Source: Daphnia carinata
Lineage: Eukaryota > Arthropoda > Branchiopoda > Diplostraca > Daphniidae
NCBI RefSeq assembly: GCF_022539665.2
Contig: NC_081339.1
Coordinates: 5,570,017 to 5,634,016, forward strand
DNA length: 64,000 nucleotides
Direction: 5' to 3'
Position 1 is the first letter of the stretch. Each line of letters opens with the position of its first letter. Made by a program: the position numbers and the translations under genes. The notes beneath the pieces were generated by a model. That model saw nothing but the letters and a program-made list of their open reading frames with translations, made no database searches and was not told the origin of the DNA. Shown here piece after piece: positions 33,034 to 45,734 of the stretch.

Positions 33034-34877
33034 TTAGGGTTGACGTGTCCTGCTGTTCTGGAGATTCCAGCTATTGGCAAACTGAAATCGCTCAACTGGT
33101 CTTGATTTCTTTTCCTCTTCTTTGTAATTATCTTCTTCCTTGTAGATTGGTCGGGATGGCATTGCTGGCCGACGGTTCACTGAAATATCGTTGTATTGGG
33201 GAATGACGACAGGTTGACGGCTGTCTTCTTCTTCAAAGTCAACACCCAAATCGAAATCTCTCCGTTGAAACACCCACGGCGTGCATCTAATCCCAAAGAC
33301 AAGAAAATAGGTTTCTTTATTCATTGCTTATACATTTAAGTTATTCGTAACCGACTTGCAAACGTCTTCGTTAAAATAGAATCCCGTTGAGCACTGGGAG
33401 TTGACTCCATTATCACGGCATCTGCAAATGCAGTTCCTTGAATCCCAGTACCTGATGGTGTTGCACACAAAAAGAGTAAGGTAAAACAGTTAGAACTAAT
33501 TATTGCTAGGATTACCTAGTTTGGTTGTCTGATTCGCATTTACGACGGTCATCGATATTGGAACATTCACAACGACAAGCTCCTGGCACGTATTCCTGAT
33601 TAACCGTGCAGTGCTGCAACAGAAGGAAATTGCGGGCAATTGAATTAATTATCTAATAATAACTTTTAAGACTTCATACCGATTCTTTGACTTTGCACTG
33701 ACATTTGCAGGCCGTATGTTTCTCGACAGGCACGATTTCTTTTCCGGCAAACTTCATCCGACTGCCACCTGCGTATTGAGTTTTCAGCACCTAATGCATA
33801 CAAAAAAAAAACAACAGATTGTTAAGCCGACATTTGTCAGTAATGTAAAGTTAAAAGGATAGAGCACCTGGAAATGTACGATCTCAGTTTTGATGGGCTC
33901 GCAGACGAGAAGATCTGAACTGCAACAGCCGCCACATCGTTCGACTCGTGTGCACGTCGGATAGAAAAGAACCGAAGAATCCGAGTTGGATACCAACGGC
34001 ACGGTTTGCAACTCTAGTTAAGAATATACGTTAAAAGACTTTGAACGCAAATTTTTGTTCAGACTCAACTGCCTACCAGGGATGCAGTGGGCTGCTTTTG
34101 CCGGAACGCTACCATCTGGTTTAACATGGTATCTATTAGTTAAGCAATTCTGGATACAGCAGGTATACTAAGTTTCTTAACAAAAGACATGTGAATTTTG
34201 TGTCGTACCTCTTTCTGCTCCATTAGGATCCTTTGTGCGCCCTGTAGTAGTTTGCAAATACTTTAGGTATCGTAACATTGTTGCAAATGATACAAATCTA
34301 ATTGAACTTACCGTCAACATCCCATCCGTAAACGTTAGGGGTGTCACCGTCACCTTGCACAATTGTTACGTTGTCAACGTACTGGAGAAATTCAGTCCAG
34401 TCTGTTGCTTCGTTCAACTGGTTCAACAAGCTTAAAGGGATCTTTAAACAAGATTCATTTAAAAGTGTAAGTTATGAAAATGAATGTTTACGACGTAAGA
34501 AAATGTTTCATCGTTTTTACCTGTTGATGCATCTTGTTGACTGGAGTTTCAGCACCTTGTCCATCTGCGACAATATGTCGAAATTGAGAACTAAGTAACA
34601 CCGGCACCATACGTGTCATTAAAGGTTAAAGCTTTGAATAAATATACATACCTTCTGGAAAGACGACCGCCGCTGGTTTCCTGGCTTCAGGATACCTTTT
34701 GATCTTGCTGCTGGTGGTCGTTGTTGCTATTGGTCTTCTCGTTGTCGCAGCTGGTTTAAACCAGTTTTGCTGCGCCTCAACAATCTCCGAGTAACACGTT
34801 AAAACACAAACGACAGCAAAGAACGTAACCCAACGCCGTTGAAAGCACTGGATGATCACCATATCGTTTGTTTGCAA
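33034..34877 (-). CDS. Pvf: PDGF/VEGF-like secreted growth factor
   Basis: A multi-exon gene with a signal peptide (WVTFFAVVCVLTCYSEIVEA); start at 34877 or the in-frame ATG at 34862. The cystine-knot domain is clear: CTRVERCGGCCSSDLLVCEP, then EIVHFQ, and KHTACKCQCK in the next exon. It is followed by further cysteine-rich exons (CTVNQEYVPGACRCECS; RNCICRCRDNGVNSQC) like those in insect Pvf proteins. The final exon (33286-33034) is joined through a split lysine codon to CTPWVFQRRDFDLG and ends in a charged Glu/Lys/Arg-rich tail. Such ligands act on PVR-type receptor tyrosine kinases in blood-cell migration and growth. The domain call is strong; which Pvf paralog it is cannot be said. Confidence 0.87.
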
Positions 34878-34899
34878 TAGCCTCGTACAAATAACTTAT

Positions 34900-36199
34900 G
34901 AATTGAGCGTTTCACAAAGAAGTTTTGTAGCGTCAGCCCCGGGGTGTAGTTGTTGACTGGAATCAGATCGGTGGTAGCAGTTGACTGTCACTCGTTTCGT
35001 CGGCGGTCTAATGGGTTTTTACGCGGTCATTTCCCGTTTACAAAGTCGAGCTATCTCGGCTTTCAATCGTTCAGTAATTGACTCGATGACTGGGTGGAAC
35101 CAGGAAGGTTTGCTTGCTTCTGCGCAGAAAGGCCACGACAAAGAGCGTATCGTGATAGGCGGAACAACAAAATTCAAAATCACTTATTTGAAGATAAATC
35201 AAAGCAACTGGTTACGTACACGCGTAGAGGACGACAGAACGTTCCAGCTCCTCGCACAGCGTAAACTAGAAGATTAAAAGTTGGATGGACTCCTTGGGGC
35301 AGTGCATTTTACAAAAATCATGTTGGGGTGAAAGTGTTCGACAGTAAAACTTTTTTTTATAAGAGAAAGCGGTTAGCTAACATCCGTGCACTTTCCCTCC
35401 AATTATGACCATGACTGTGTCTTGTTTTTGTTAAAGGATTTGTTAATACATTGTGGTAGCGTAAAATTTCATGCGGATATTTTACTCAAACGGATGCGAT
35501 AATGACTACCCTGTTATCTGCCTTGGCTGCTGAACGATTCTTCCGGTTGTGAAAATCCGTCTCGAATGATTCATTCTTCCTTATTAGAAAGGACAAATTT
35601 TAATTCAATGTCTTTGTTTTGCCTTTTCACACATCCTTGTCAAGTAGTCACGTAGAAGGACTTACAACGAATGACGAAATTCAGCTCAGACGACAAAACG
35701 GCGCGCAGTTTGCACCAATGACAAGGACTTTTGCATAACCCATTTCTTTTGCACTTTCATAAAGTTTGCATTATGATTTAAGTTATGGTTTCAGAAGAAA
35801 AATTTATTTTAAAACGTGTTGAAACTGTTTGAAGGATTGAGAAACAAATCCCCATTATTGATGTGAAGTTGTGAATTAGGCTGATGAGATGTAAATAATG
35901 GTAAATTGATATATTCCTATAAAAAATTTACTTTTTTATTGAACACATAAACAAATAATATCATAGCCAATCTGGCGTAGCAGGCTAGCACTTGGCAGTT
36001 AACATAATATTTCGATATTGAAAAAAGTTGCTATAGTAAGAAGAGGCTTCATTATGTAAGGCACCCGTATTCGATTCTTGTCCACAAAAGTTTGACGGTA
36101 GTGACACCGCGACTCAGCATTAATTCATATTTTTCGTTTTTGGATTCCCGGCTCCAAGTTCTAAACAACTAAAAAGTTAACCTCATACAGCGGTAAACC
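34900..36199. other. Intergenic region between the Pvf-like gene and PSMA1
   Basis: About 1.3 kb with a short plus-strand open frame (34981-35277) of no recognisable family. The promoters of the Pvf-like gene and of PSMA1 should lie at its two ends. Nothing else is visible. Confidence 0.4.
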
Positions 36200-37556
36200 A
36201 TGGTAAATACAGCTTTTAAAAGTTCTTCATACACCAAGAAAATTTTTAAATTCATATTTTGTTGAAGAGACCATCGTTGTGAAAGTTGTGGCAGTCATTC
36301 GTCAAGACTGTATTTTATTTTACACGTATCAATTTAAACTATTGGATTAAGATATTCCTGGAGATTTTAAAATTTTGTCTCGTGTTTACTTCTGTGTTTC
36401 TCGTGTTGTCATTAATACTTATCTGCTAAATTGGTTTCCCCCACTAACATTTCTTTTCTATCCACATTCTGATTGTTTCTTTCCTATATTTTGCAGTTTC
36501 GCAACCAGTATGACAACGATGTCACAGTGTGGAGCCCACAGGGAAGAATCCACCAAGTTGAGTATGCTATGGAGGCCGTCAAGCAGGGATCAGCTACAAT
36601 TGGTCTGAAAAGCAAGACTCATGCTGCAATTGTTGCACTTAAGCGAGCCACTTCAGAATTGTCAGCCTACCAAAAAAAGATTATTCCAATTGACACTCAC
36701 ATGGGTATGACCATTGCTGGGTTGACTGCTGATGCTCGATTCCTCAGTCGCTATATGCGAACCGAGTGCCTCAATCATCGCTATGCTCACGATGAACCTC
36801 TACCCGTTTCAAGACTCATTAGTAATTTGGGTAACAAGCTTCAAGTTTGCACACAACGCTACGACCGCCGTCCATATGGTGTTGGCCTTCTTGTTGCCGG
36901 CTACGATGTTAGTAAACATTTTACAATATAATTTCTTTTTCCATCACAATACTAAATATTTTATCCACTTTGTCACAGGACAAAGGGCCACATATCTACC
37001 AGACTTGCCCGTCTGCTACATATTTTGATTGCAAGGCCATGGCCATCGGGGCTCGATCACAATCAGCCCGCACTTACCTGGAAAAACACTTGACCGAGTT
37101 TCTTGACTGCTCTGTTGAGGATTTAGTGCGTCATGGACTACGAGCTCTTCGCGATACTCTACCCAACGAAGTCGAGCTTACATCCAAGGCACTTTACAGT
37201 TATTTGGTTCCATATGTAATTTGATGAGCTAACGTGTAATTCCTTTTTTTAAATCACAGAACGTCTCGATCGGTGTTGTCGGCAAAGGAATGGATTTCAC
37301 CATTTACGATGATGGTGGCGTCGAATCTTTTCTAGCTGGTCTGGATAAGGAGGATCGTCGTGGTGGAAGGCCACTACCTCCGGACGTCGAAGGAGATTTA
37401 AAGGTATAACGATACTTACGAGTACATGAGCAGAAATTGTGTACGAACAAACTGTGATTTAATAAGGAGGTTCCGGTTGGTGAATCTACAGCAGCTCCCC
37501 AAGATCCAGGCATGTCAGTTGAAATGGACGTGGAACCACACAGTGGTAAAGACTGA
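36200..37556 (+). CDS. PSMA1: Proteasome subunit alpha type-1
   Basis: A subunit of the alpha ring of the 20S proteasome. The first coding exon is only the ATG at 36200-36202, followed at once by GTAAAT; exon 2 (36497-36907) continues [20 protein letters not shown], matching the human N terminus exactly. Further exons are 36979-37188, 37260-37403 and 37467-37556. Landmarks include [71 protein letters not shown] and [19 protein letters not shown]. At the end of exon 3 two joins are possible: a GC donor after TSK at 37188 gives the standard protein, while a GT donor at 37216 would add nine residues (ALYSYLVPY). It lies 266 bp upstream of BBS8 on the same strand. Confidence 0.95.
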
Positions 37557-37822
37557 TCCAAACATGAGACAAGGTGATTTTGAATGTCCATTTTCTGGTA
37601 TTGCGCGCAATACATTATTAACTGGACGACATTTTTGACACGTTACGTGACTAAAAATTCAATTGATGTGGACCAGATTTTTGAGTCATTTTGCCTCAGG
37701 TTTCCCATTACCATGGTAACGCGTTGCTGTAAGAACAATAACATCAGCGAACTCTTATGTAAACCTTGTTTTGAACTGTGCTTATATAGAGGTAGCTTAG
37801 AAAGAGAGCGATACCTATTGGG

Positions 37823-39594
37823 ATGGACCCCTTTTATATAGCAGTGAGTCTTTATCGAAAACGCAACTTTATTCAATGTGCACAAGTGTGTACAGACATT
37901 TTACAAGAAAATGGCCAGCACCGGGCGGCATGGATACTGAAAGTTCGAGCCTTGACTCAGCGAGTGGCATATGATGACACCGAGGTTTTGGAAAGTTTAG
38001 CCGAAGCCACTTCTGCCGAGAACCATTGGACAAGAACCGCACCAAATGGTACGTCTACGGTAGCATCTATCAAAACAGCTAAACGAGACAAAAGCACAGC
38101 TTCTGACAACAGACCCCCAACTCAATGTCGACCGTTCAGTGGAGTGGTTCGTCTTAACCACAGTGGCTTAGGAGGGTCACATGATGTTAGTAATAGCCAA
38201 GGTACAGCAAAAAGTCGAGCTCAAACTAGTCGGTTACTAAGTAGATTAGGAACAGCTTCGTTGTCAACCGAAGCTGAATCATTCATCAACGTGGCGCGAA
38301 TAAATCTAGCTCAATATGCGGCTTCGTCTCAACTGGCCAAGCCTCTTTTTGAATATCTCTACTTCGTGCAAGGAGATGTCAAAAGTGTAAGTTTATCTTT
38401 CCATGTAACTTTATTCTCATTATTAAAAATATATTAACATTGTCTAGGCATTGGAACTGGCAAGTCAAGCCCAGCAAAGCGTATCTATTCTTCACTCGTA
38501 CAACAAAAACGAGAAAAACCATTACTGGAAATGTGCCATTGCTAGGTGTTTGGTATGAATAACTTTTTTATGATTCGGTAGTACAAACTAAAATTAACCC
38601 AAGTGTGTTAAAGGTACGACTGGGACTTGTTCGCCAAATAGTTCAGACGACCTCGAATTGGCATATCGAAATGAATAATACAGACGGTGTGCTGCTAATT
38701 GCAAAATCTTATCTGATCATTGATCAACCGATGGCAGCCCTCGAGATATATAAAATGGGTTTGAAAAAATTTCCCAAGGATACAGTCATCCTATCGGCAA
38801 TAGCTAGGTAAAACAAATTTTCCAATAAATTTTGCAAAAGTCAGATTGGGTAATTGGATGCATGAACAAATTAGGATATACGAAGATCTGCAAAAATCGG
38901 AGAACTCCGTTTCGACTTACAAGGAAATCTTAAATTACGACTGTAGCAACACAGAAGCAGTGGCATGTATTGCAGCATTCTTCTTCTATACTGCTCAGCC
39001 GGAATGGGCCCTTGTGCTTTACAGGTGGTTTAAAATACTCCCAACAAACGAATGATTAAGCTACATTGGTGACTTTTCTTAAAGGCGGCTTCTTCAAATG
39101 GGAATACATACTGCAGAAGTATTCTGCAATATTGCCTTATGCTGTCTAAAAACACAGCAGTTCGACATGGTCATTCCGTGCATTGAAAATGCCTTTGGTA
39201 TTGCAGTGAAAGATGACTTGCTGGCCATGATATGGTACAACGCCGGCCACGTAGGTCTGGCAACGGGAGACTTGCAACTGGCAGAGCTCTGTTGGAAACT
39301 GACCCGACGCATTAACGCAAATCATTGTGAAGCCTGCAATAATTTGGCTGTCTTGGCTTTACTTGATGGTAGGATACAAGAAGGGAAAGCACTGCTGCTT
39401 GTAAGTTAATTTGAATCATTTAAGCTGTGTTACTGAGCTTAGCTTAATTTTGTAACTTGCGCAATATTGCTACTATATTTATTTTATCTGAATTTCAGGC
39501 ATCTTTGTCATTGTGTGACGATTTAGCTGAAGCAAAATTTAATCTGGAGCAACTAACAAACCAGGATAATGAACCAATGGAATGTCTAATATAG
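37823..39594 (+). CDS. TTC8: BBSome subunit BBS8 (tetratricopeptide repeat protein 8)
   Basis: A component of the BBSome, the coat that moves membrane proteins into and out of cilia. Six exons (37823-38386, 38448-38552, 38614-38807, 38875-39024, 39085-39400, 39499-39594) join in frame to 474 residues. It aligns with human TTC8 from AVSLYRKRNFIQCAQVCTDI and AAWILKVRALTQ through RLGTASLSTEAESFINVARI, LAKPLFEYLYFVQGDVKSAL, LIIDQPMAALEIYKMGLKKF, FFFYTAQPEWALVLYRRLLQ and ACNNLAVLALLDGRIQEGKA. The C terminus stops soon after this, about 40 residues earlier than the human protein, so the last repeat is missing or replaced. It ends tail-to-tail with MRPS18A, 76 bp apart. Confidence 0.93.
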
Positions 39595-39670
39595 AGTATT
39601 AAAAAATAGGAGGTGATATATCAAATTTATGAATTTTCTTTATTATACTGCATTTCTGAATGGTAATTTT

Positions 39671-40308
39671 CTAGCATTTTATGGTTGTTTCATCCCAATA
39701 GGAATTCCATTTTTTCCATCCAAATCTTTTTCTGGGGTCCTTGTGGCTCCATGATGGATTTATGTTGGACATGAGGCCAGCCTTCTGAGCCATGGTCACC
39801 ATTGTTCCAATACGCTTCTGCTGCCTTTTGCACAATCCTGTAATCCTCCGAGGGAGCATACATCCATCTGTCCTCAGAAATTGACTAAGTATCAGGACAT
39901 CCTATGAACAAAAAATAATTAACATTTTAGCTTGGAGGCGGTGAAGTTAACATGTAAAACTGAATAGAAATGGGGGTTTCACCGTATGTTTGATATCAAG
40001 ATTAAGTTTGCACATGTAACAAGCACTGCAGGGCGTTTCATGGTCTAGCTTAACTGTGACCAAAATACTCGTTCTGTCTGAAGGAACGTAAGTACCGGCT
40101 ATCACTAATGTACCGTCTGATGTTTCGCTCTGTGTAACTAGTGATAAATGCATGATCAGTATTATGGATTTAGAAAAATTAATCTCCCACGGGAAAAAAA
40201 CTTGCCTTGTTTCAGATTGCGAGTTTTCGTAACGAAAATTGATGTAGTCTTTAAGAGATTCCATTCTGAAATTTTCCGGCCTATTGTAGTTAAGGTTCGC
40301 AGAGCCAT
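39671..40308 (-). CDS. MRPS18A: Mitochondrial ribosomal protein bS18a (MRPS18A)
   Basis: Three exons (40308-40206, 40137-39983, 39901-39671) join in frame to 162 residues. The start at 40308 gives a typical mitochondrial presequence (MALRTLTTIGRKISEWNLL). The first intron has a GC donor in strong context (AAG|GCAAGT) and a normal AG end; this join yields KQVTQSETSDGTLVIAGTYV, which aligns with the human protein. The S18 signatures are PCSACYMCKL, DVLILSQFLRTDGCMLPRRI and TGLCKRQQKRI. A longer frame beginning at 40414 can be read, but it would need retention of the alternative frame and has no targeting signal. It shares a promoter region head-to-head with COA8. Confidence 0.92.
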
Positions 40309-40438
40309 GTTGTTTCCTTTTTACCCTTGAGCGGTCACACCACCTGTCGGACGTTGGCGAAAACGCTTTCCCGTAGAACCCTCGACACCACTCAGCACTT
40401 ACGGGACACGACACGAAACGAAGTGTTTATATTTTAGG
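40309..40438. promoter_or_regulatory. Bidirectional promoter of MRPS18A and COA8
   Basis: The two start codons, both followed by mitochondrial presequences, are 130 bp apart on opposite strands, so transcription of both must start here or within their leaders. No TATA box is obvious. Co-regulation of two mitochondrial genes is a reasonable inference. Confidence 0.7.
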
Positions 40439-41059
40439 ATGACGATGGTTCCTTGTAGACGTATTGGGAGACGTATTGGTCTTTTGGCTTATCGCGGTTT
40501 TTCTAGCAAGGTAACATATTTATCATAATTATTTTTGAGATATGCTTAGTCCACAGTAGCATTTTGGAAGGCATCAGAAATAGTGGCAGAAGTAGCCGGT
40601 ACATCTGATGTCTATGGACCTCCCGACCCGAAATCTAGTCTTCGCCTTATTACATTCTACATCCCTCCTGATGAGACTGCACATGAAAAAGAATACAGAC
40701 TTAAACGTGCTTTGGTGCAAGATTGGAATCACATGTTTTGGACTGCCCATAACATTCAGTTTAATCAGGTAACGATTGTGACTGTTTTTATTGCAAATGG
40801 TTTTTTTAAGTGTGTTCCTGACCAGGCCAAAGAACAGTTTGTCATGTCAGCTATGGAAAGGAGGGGTAATGATGCCAATGTAACGGGACAGCCTCTAACT
40901 GCTGATGATTTATCAGACTTTTACAGAGCATTCCTGGATGAAAACAGGGAAAAACACTTGAGATATAACATTGAATGGCACAAGAAAAACATTAGTCTTC
41001 TATGGCCTGGAATTAAAGCTAATTTAAGTAGGCTTAAGAAACAGGTTTCTTTCATGTAA
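40439..41059 (+). CDS. COA8: Cytochrome c oxidase assembly factor 8 (COA8/APOPT1)
   Basis: A mitochondrial matrix protein that protects complex IV assembly under oxidative stress. Exons 40439-40510, 40571-40768 and 40826-41059 join in frame to 167 residues. Exon 1 encodes an arginine-rich presequence (MTMVPCRRIGRRIGLLAYRG). The conserved family core is DVYGPPDPKSSLRLITFYIP, EYRLKRALVQDWNHMFWTAH, AKEQFVMSAM and LSDFYRAFLDENREKHLRYN, ending in EWHKKNISLLWPGIKANLSR. It is paired head-to-head with MRPS18A. Confidence 0.93.
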
Positions 41060-41398
41060 GTTATTCAGACTCATCAGTTCAGCCTAAATGAATAAATATT
41101 ATTTCAGTGAATTTGACAGTTGATTCATTATGTGCACCATCTTCCACAAAGCTTCTGATACAAAGCAGAACTTGTTAATATCATGATGTATACCTTATGC
41201 TTCAGGTATACTTCATGGTAATACCTTTGGCACAACAGTTTACCACAGCTCAGTATGAAAAATATCAGAAAAGCAAATAGAAATGTGTAATTAACTGTAT
41301 TTTTCTTTGTTCACCAGCAAATTTAAGATTGAAGATAGCCTCTAAACAAAATTATGGTGGATTAAACCTTTTCATGAGTAAGTCAGGGTAAGAATAAC

Positions 41399-41960
41399 TT
41401 ACGGTAGCTTCATTCTCATGAAAATCCATGTAGTGAGAAATGAGATAACAATACAAATAAATCCAAGAAATATTAGAAGTAATCGGTTGAATTTTGGCAT
41501 AGTCGTAGATTGAGTTTGGTCTAGGATTACATAACCTAATCCACCTAAAGTAAACATGAAGCTGGAGGCAAGTCCTTCCAATATGTACTGGCCATTCACT
41601 CTGTAGGGCATGAAGGCAACCTATGAGCAGCATGGAAAATTTATTTTATCTACAGGATGTAATATTGAAAACTCACTGGGCGGGAATGGCCACGTTCATC
41701 TGTTGTGGAACCGATTGAGGGTGGCTCCACAATTACATCATAGATGATACCTATTTTGAAAAGTATTAACCTTTTATCTTTGTTTCGAGCTGTATACCAA
41801 CAAATAATAGCTTGGACACACCTCCCGTCACCATGAAGTACGACAACAGCACTATTGAGAACACTGTCATTGCTGAAGGCTGATGAAGCCATGAAGGTTT
41901 TCTTATCTTCAAATTAGGTACCTCTAAGATGGAAAAAGGAACGCTATATAGAATTTCCAT
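41399..41960 (-). CDS. OSTC: Oligosaccharyltransferase complex subunit OSTC
   Basis: A small membrane subunit linking the STT3A oligosaccharyltransferase to the Sec61 translocon for co-translational N-glycosylation. Exons 41960-41822, 41750-41677 and 41620-41399 join in frame to 144 residues. The sequence follows human OSTC closely: [79 protein letters not shown] and a C-terminal membrane segment ending MRMKLP. It stops there, five residues before the human end. An ATG immediately upstream (41963) would add one methionine. Confidence 0.94.
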
Positions 41961-44900
41961 CATATAAAGCGTCTTCCAGAAATATTTGGTCTACAGAACA
42001 ATTGGTCCAAAATGAACCGGTTACAGCAGCAACAGATACACGCCACGTAGCGACAACTGACAGATTACTATTATTGCTACTAGATTGCTATTACTGTGAC
42101 ACCGATGCAACTTTTTACAAAAGTACAAATAAAAAAATAAAAAGCAATAGTATATGATAATAATTAGGATTAAAGAATTTAATTAATAATATCCATCTAT
42201 TTTAGTGAAATATTTATTCAAATTTTAAAAAATTCTTAAATTGCGTCCCTATTGTAATGTGTGATGTGAGACCACGAAGAACCACCAGGGGAAGTTAAGG
42301 GAAAATCCCTTTTTGAGCCAAGCCGCGTGTTTAACTCAGACATGTGGTTCTTGCTGTGTGTTATCTCACTTAAATACATAATCCCTGCAAAATTTGATAT
42401 ACTGAAATGAATTAATGTGATTTAGGTAAGTTAAAAACACATTTCTTCACGAAAAGAACAGCGTTAAAAGCGATACGTAGTAATTTCAGAGCTATTGGCG
42501 GGACCATTTGTTTCTTGAAACAAAAGCGACGTAAGTAACTTGCACTGCAAAATTTCCTACGAAAGCTAATTCGTCATGTTGGTATTTTCTCAACCTGGTG
42601 AGTAGTTCGCCACTTTAGATTCCAGTCTGTTAAGCTGCAAACCTTGAGAACAATGTAGGAAACAATGGCTACATTAGCTGTGTAGAAGCCTCGTGCAAAA
42701 GCTGCTTCAAGGTGCAAGTATGTATGCTACCACTAGTCTGAAAATTGTGGTGTTACCAATATTTGTGTATCTAAACTATTTCCAGCTGGAGAAGAAATGA
42801 CACATGCAGTAATTAGAGGTAGCAATAACATTGGGTTTTAAGTGGCTTTATTGTCAGTTTTATTTTCTGTGTGGAGCTCATAGACCTTCCATTTATTAAA
42901 CACGATTTAAAGCTCAAACATTCAGTATTGGTAATTAAATATGATCAAAAATTGTACTTCTAGGATGGTTCCTGCCAGCATCCAATCTGTGAGAATTTTT
43001 AGGTTTTAAGTGGCCAATATGGATTGCTGTACACCACGTCATTTGCTGATCAACTATAGTGAGGTTCAGTTACATTTAAACTATAGAAATCAGCTATGAT
43101 GGTGACACTTCATAATATCAGATTACAATCCCTGGAGGCTACAGATCACAGGATTAGCCCCCAACAATATTTTTTGACAAGTGAAGGATTTGTATTGCAG
43201 CATTCTTCAGGTGATGGAATACGTTTTGTTTTCAAGGATGTTGGTCTCACTAAAGAGAATTTTGGGCGCAAATAATGTTGTTCGCCAGCAGAGATTATTC
43301 TGGAACGCCAAGTTCCATTGTATAAAACAAATATCGGAAATACCTGTTAACGAATTCGGAAACAACTTTAAAGTGGATGCGTACTATGGCGTTACTGGAT
43401 GGCAGCACGTTGGAGGCTAGTTAATAGATGGCCGCCAACTGTTTCTCTAAACGTAGTTGTTTGGGAACCTATAAGTAAACCGGCCATAACTTTAAATTGT
43501 AACATCGTAGAAGAAGGTTAAGGCTATAATTTCTGTTATAACCGTGATTGCCAGGTAAAATCAGCCCAATCAAGGACCTTAGGGTTGTATGGATTTATTC
43601 AAAACAAAAATTGTGCAAAAGAAATCTCAGAGATGCTTTTGTTTTATTATGTCATAGCTTCCAGGGGCGTCAAACAGACGAAACTCAAATTACCATCAGT
43701 TGCCATCATAGTTACATCTGCTTCGTCTAGTGCTGTTCTGGAATTTCTTTGTCGTAAGAACTTTCGAGTTCTCCGCCATGCACGTTTTAAACAAGTCAGC
43801 CGAAAATTGTATCAAATTTTGTATATCGCAAATGAGTTAATAGGTTTCAGTGATTTCATAAGGTACATATGAATTTCTTTCTGCAGGTTGTATAGGATAT
43901 GTGTTGTGTGTCCCATGTGGTGTTGTTTGCAGCCCTTTCTTGTGGTATGTGTTTAATATAGGCATATTAGATGTAGAGCCATTTGCTGCAGATGAAATTT
44001 ATGCAGGGAAAAGAACTTCATGATAATGGTGCATTGGAACTGACATGAGCTACTGGATTTCTACCCCTAAATGGCTTCCATTAAAAATTTCATGGTAAAA
44101 AAGTATTAACAATATTCCCATTGACTTCAAGGAATTGATCACTGAAATTACCAGCAAGGGTTGAATGAAGTTCTACCTGGAAAAGCTTCCTTCGAGAATA
44201 ATAGTTGGATAATGAAAGTGAATTATCCTAAATCAAGGTATGGGCTTCTTCGAAGACATAACGACCATTCCATTTTGATTTGTGTGTAAAAATTGAATCC
44301 TCTCTTTTTAAAGTTGTAAAATATTGTGCTTGAATGATTGGTAAGTTCATAGTTTCTACTGTTTAGCTGCTTGGTGTTTCCTTTTTTATCTTTTTTTTTT
44401 GCCTACAGAACCAAATTTTCTTCTTTAGTATAAAAAAAAAAGCTACTGCGAGAGAATACATAGTGATTGCCGTACAGCCAACCCGTTTACAACATCGATT
44501 GCGTGACGCTTCAAATTCAGCTTATTGTAATGGTGTACACACATTTATATCTACGCGCATGAAATGTTTTATGTAAGTGTGATATGAACTATTTTTTTTT
44601 ACAGTGACCAGAAAATTGAAGATGAGGAATGAACTGGGCATCGAAATGTGGGGGCAAAAGGCATAAAGCTGTTAATTTGGAGGAAAAAAATGGTTAGCAA
44701 AGGAAAGGTTACCTTAAACCAATAGCAGGAATGTATATCAGTTAGTAATTACAATGTGTACGTTGAATTCAACTCTGAACATCTCTTATAGTTAGCACTG
44801 TGTAAAATGACAAAGTGAGGTGACTGGAAAGGCCTTCCACAAGAAACCATTCACTCGTTCCACAAAGATATACTGTGAAAAGGAAAACCTGGCAGACAAG

Positions 44901-45734
44901 AAAAACAAAGAAGTTATTCTGCACAAGAGGATTTCCTCTGTCAGGTGGGTGTAAATGTTTAAATATATATATATATATATTGGTAATTGTAGCTGACATA
45001 GTTATGCAATCCATAGTCTACACTCAAATCGACATATTCTAATCGCACAGCCTGTGCCACTGCATACAAGTAGTATTCTCTCAAAGCTGGGACATGGTGG
45101 CTATACCAGCTTTGGGCCAACTATCTGGAAGAAAAAATTCACTAGCAATTGCTAGAACTTCAGTTTCTATCTTGCGAGTGACATCGTAACATTTCACCGA
45201 TTAATTGGAAGAATCTATAGGATTCTAATGTTATTTGGTACACAAATTATCTTAAGCAAACGATGAGACGGCTATTGACATATTTACGAAGTCTGGCTTT
45301 ACAAAGTCTAACTACGGCCGCCAGATGTCCGAAATCATTGTTATGAAAAGTTGTATCAGAATTGTGCTTGTGCTGTAGGTTTTTATTTAATAATAGTGTA
45401 AACTTAGGAGTGTAATCGTGTGAAGCTAATTAAATCTGATGGATATCAAATAAAGGTGAGGGTCTTGAAATATTTGCCTGGTTTATTATGTGTATGGTAT
45501 TGCTCTAAAGTGGTATATGAGTCATACCTGAAAACTGAACTTCAACAACTTTAAAAGGCTATGTTGTATTAATTTACTATAGTTAACGTTTGAAACTGCT
45601 CAGATCTTCTATACCTTGTAAAGAAGAACATAGTTCATTTTTTAAATTTTCTAAATTTTAACTTTCAGTACAACTTCCGGTTTGAAAATGCTTAATAACT
45701 CACTATCTATTGGTCTGAATGAAAAAAGAACCAC
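41961..45734. other. Noncoding or unrecognised stretch
   Basis: About 3.8 kb right of OSTC. Two short plus-strand frames (43181-43420 and 43585-43872) are open but match nothing known and have weak boundaries. A run of AT dinucleotides lies near 44963-44980. It could hold a noncoding transcript; nothing in the sequence proves it. Confidence 0.35.

Noticed and set aside
40206-40414. Longer MRPS18A reading frame starting at 40414
   Set aside because: It runs in a different frame from the presequence that joins the conserved body through the GC-AG intron, and it lacks a targeting signal.
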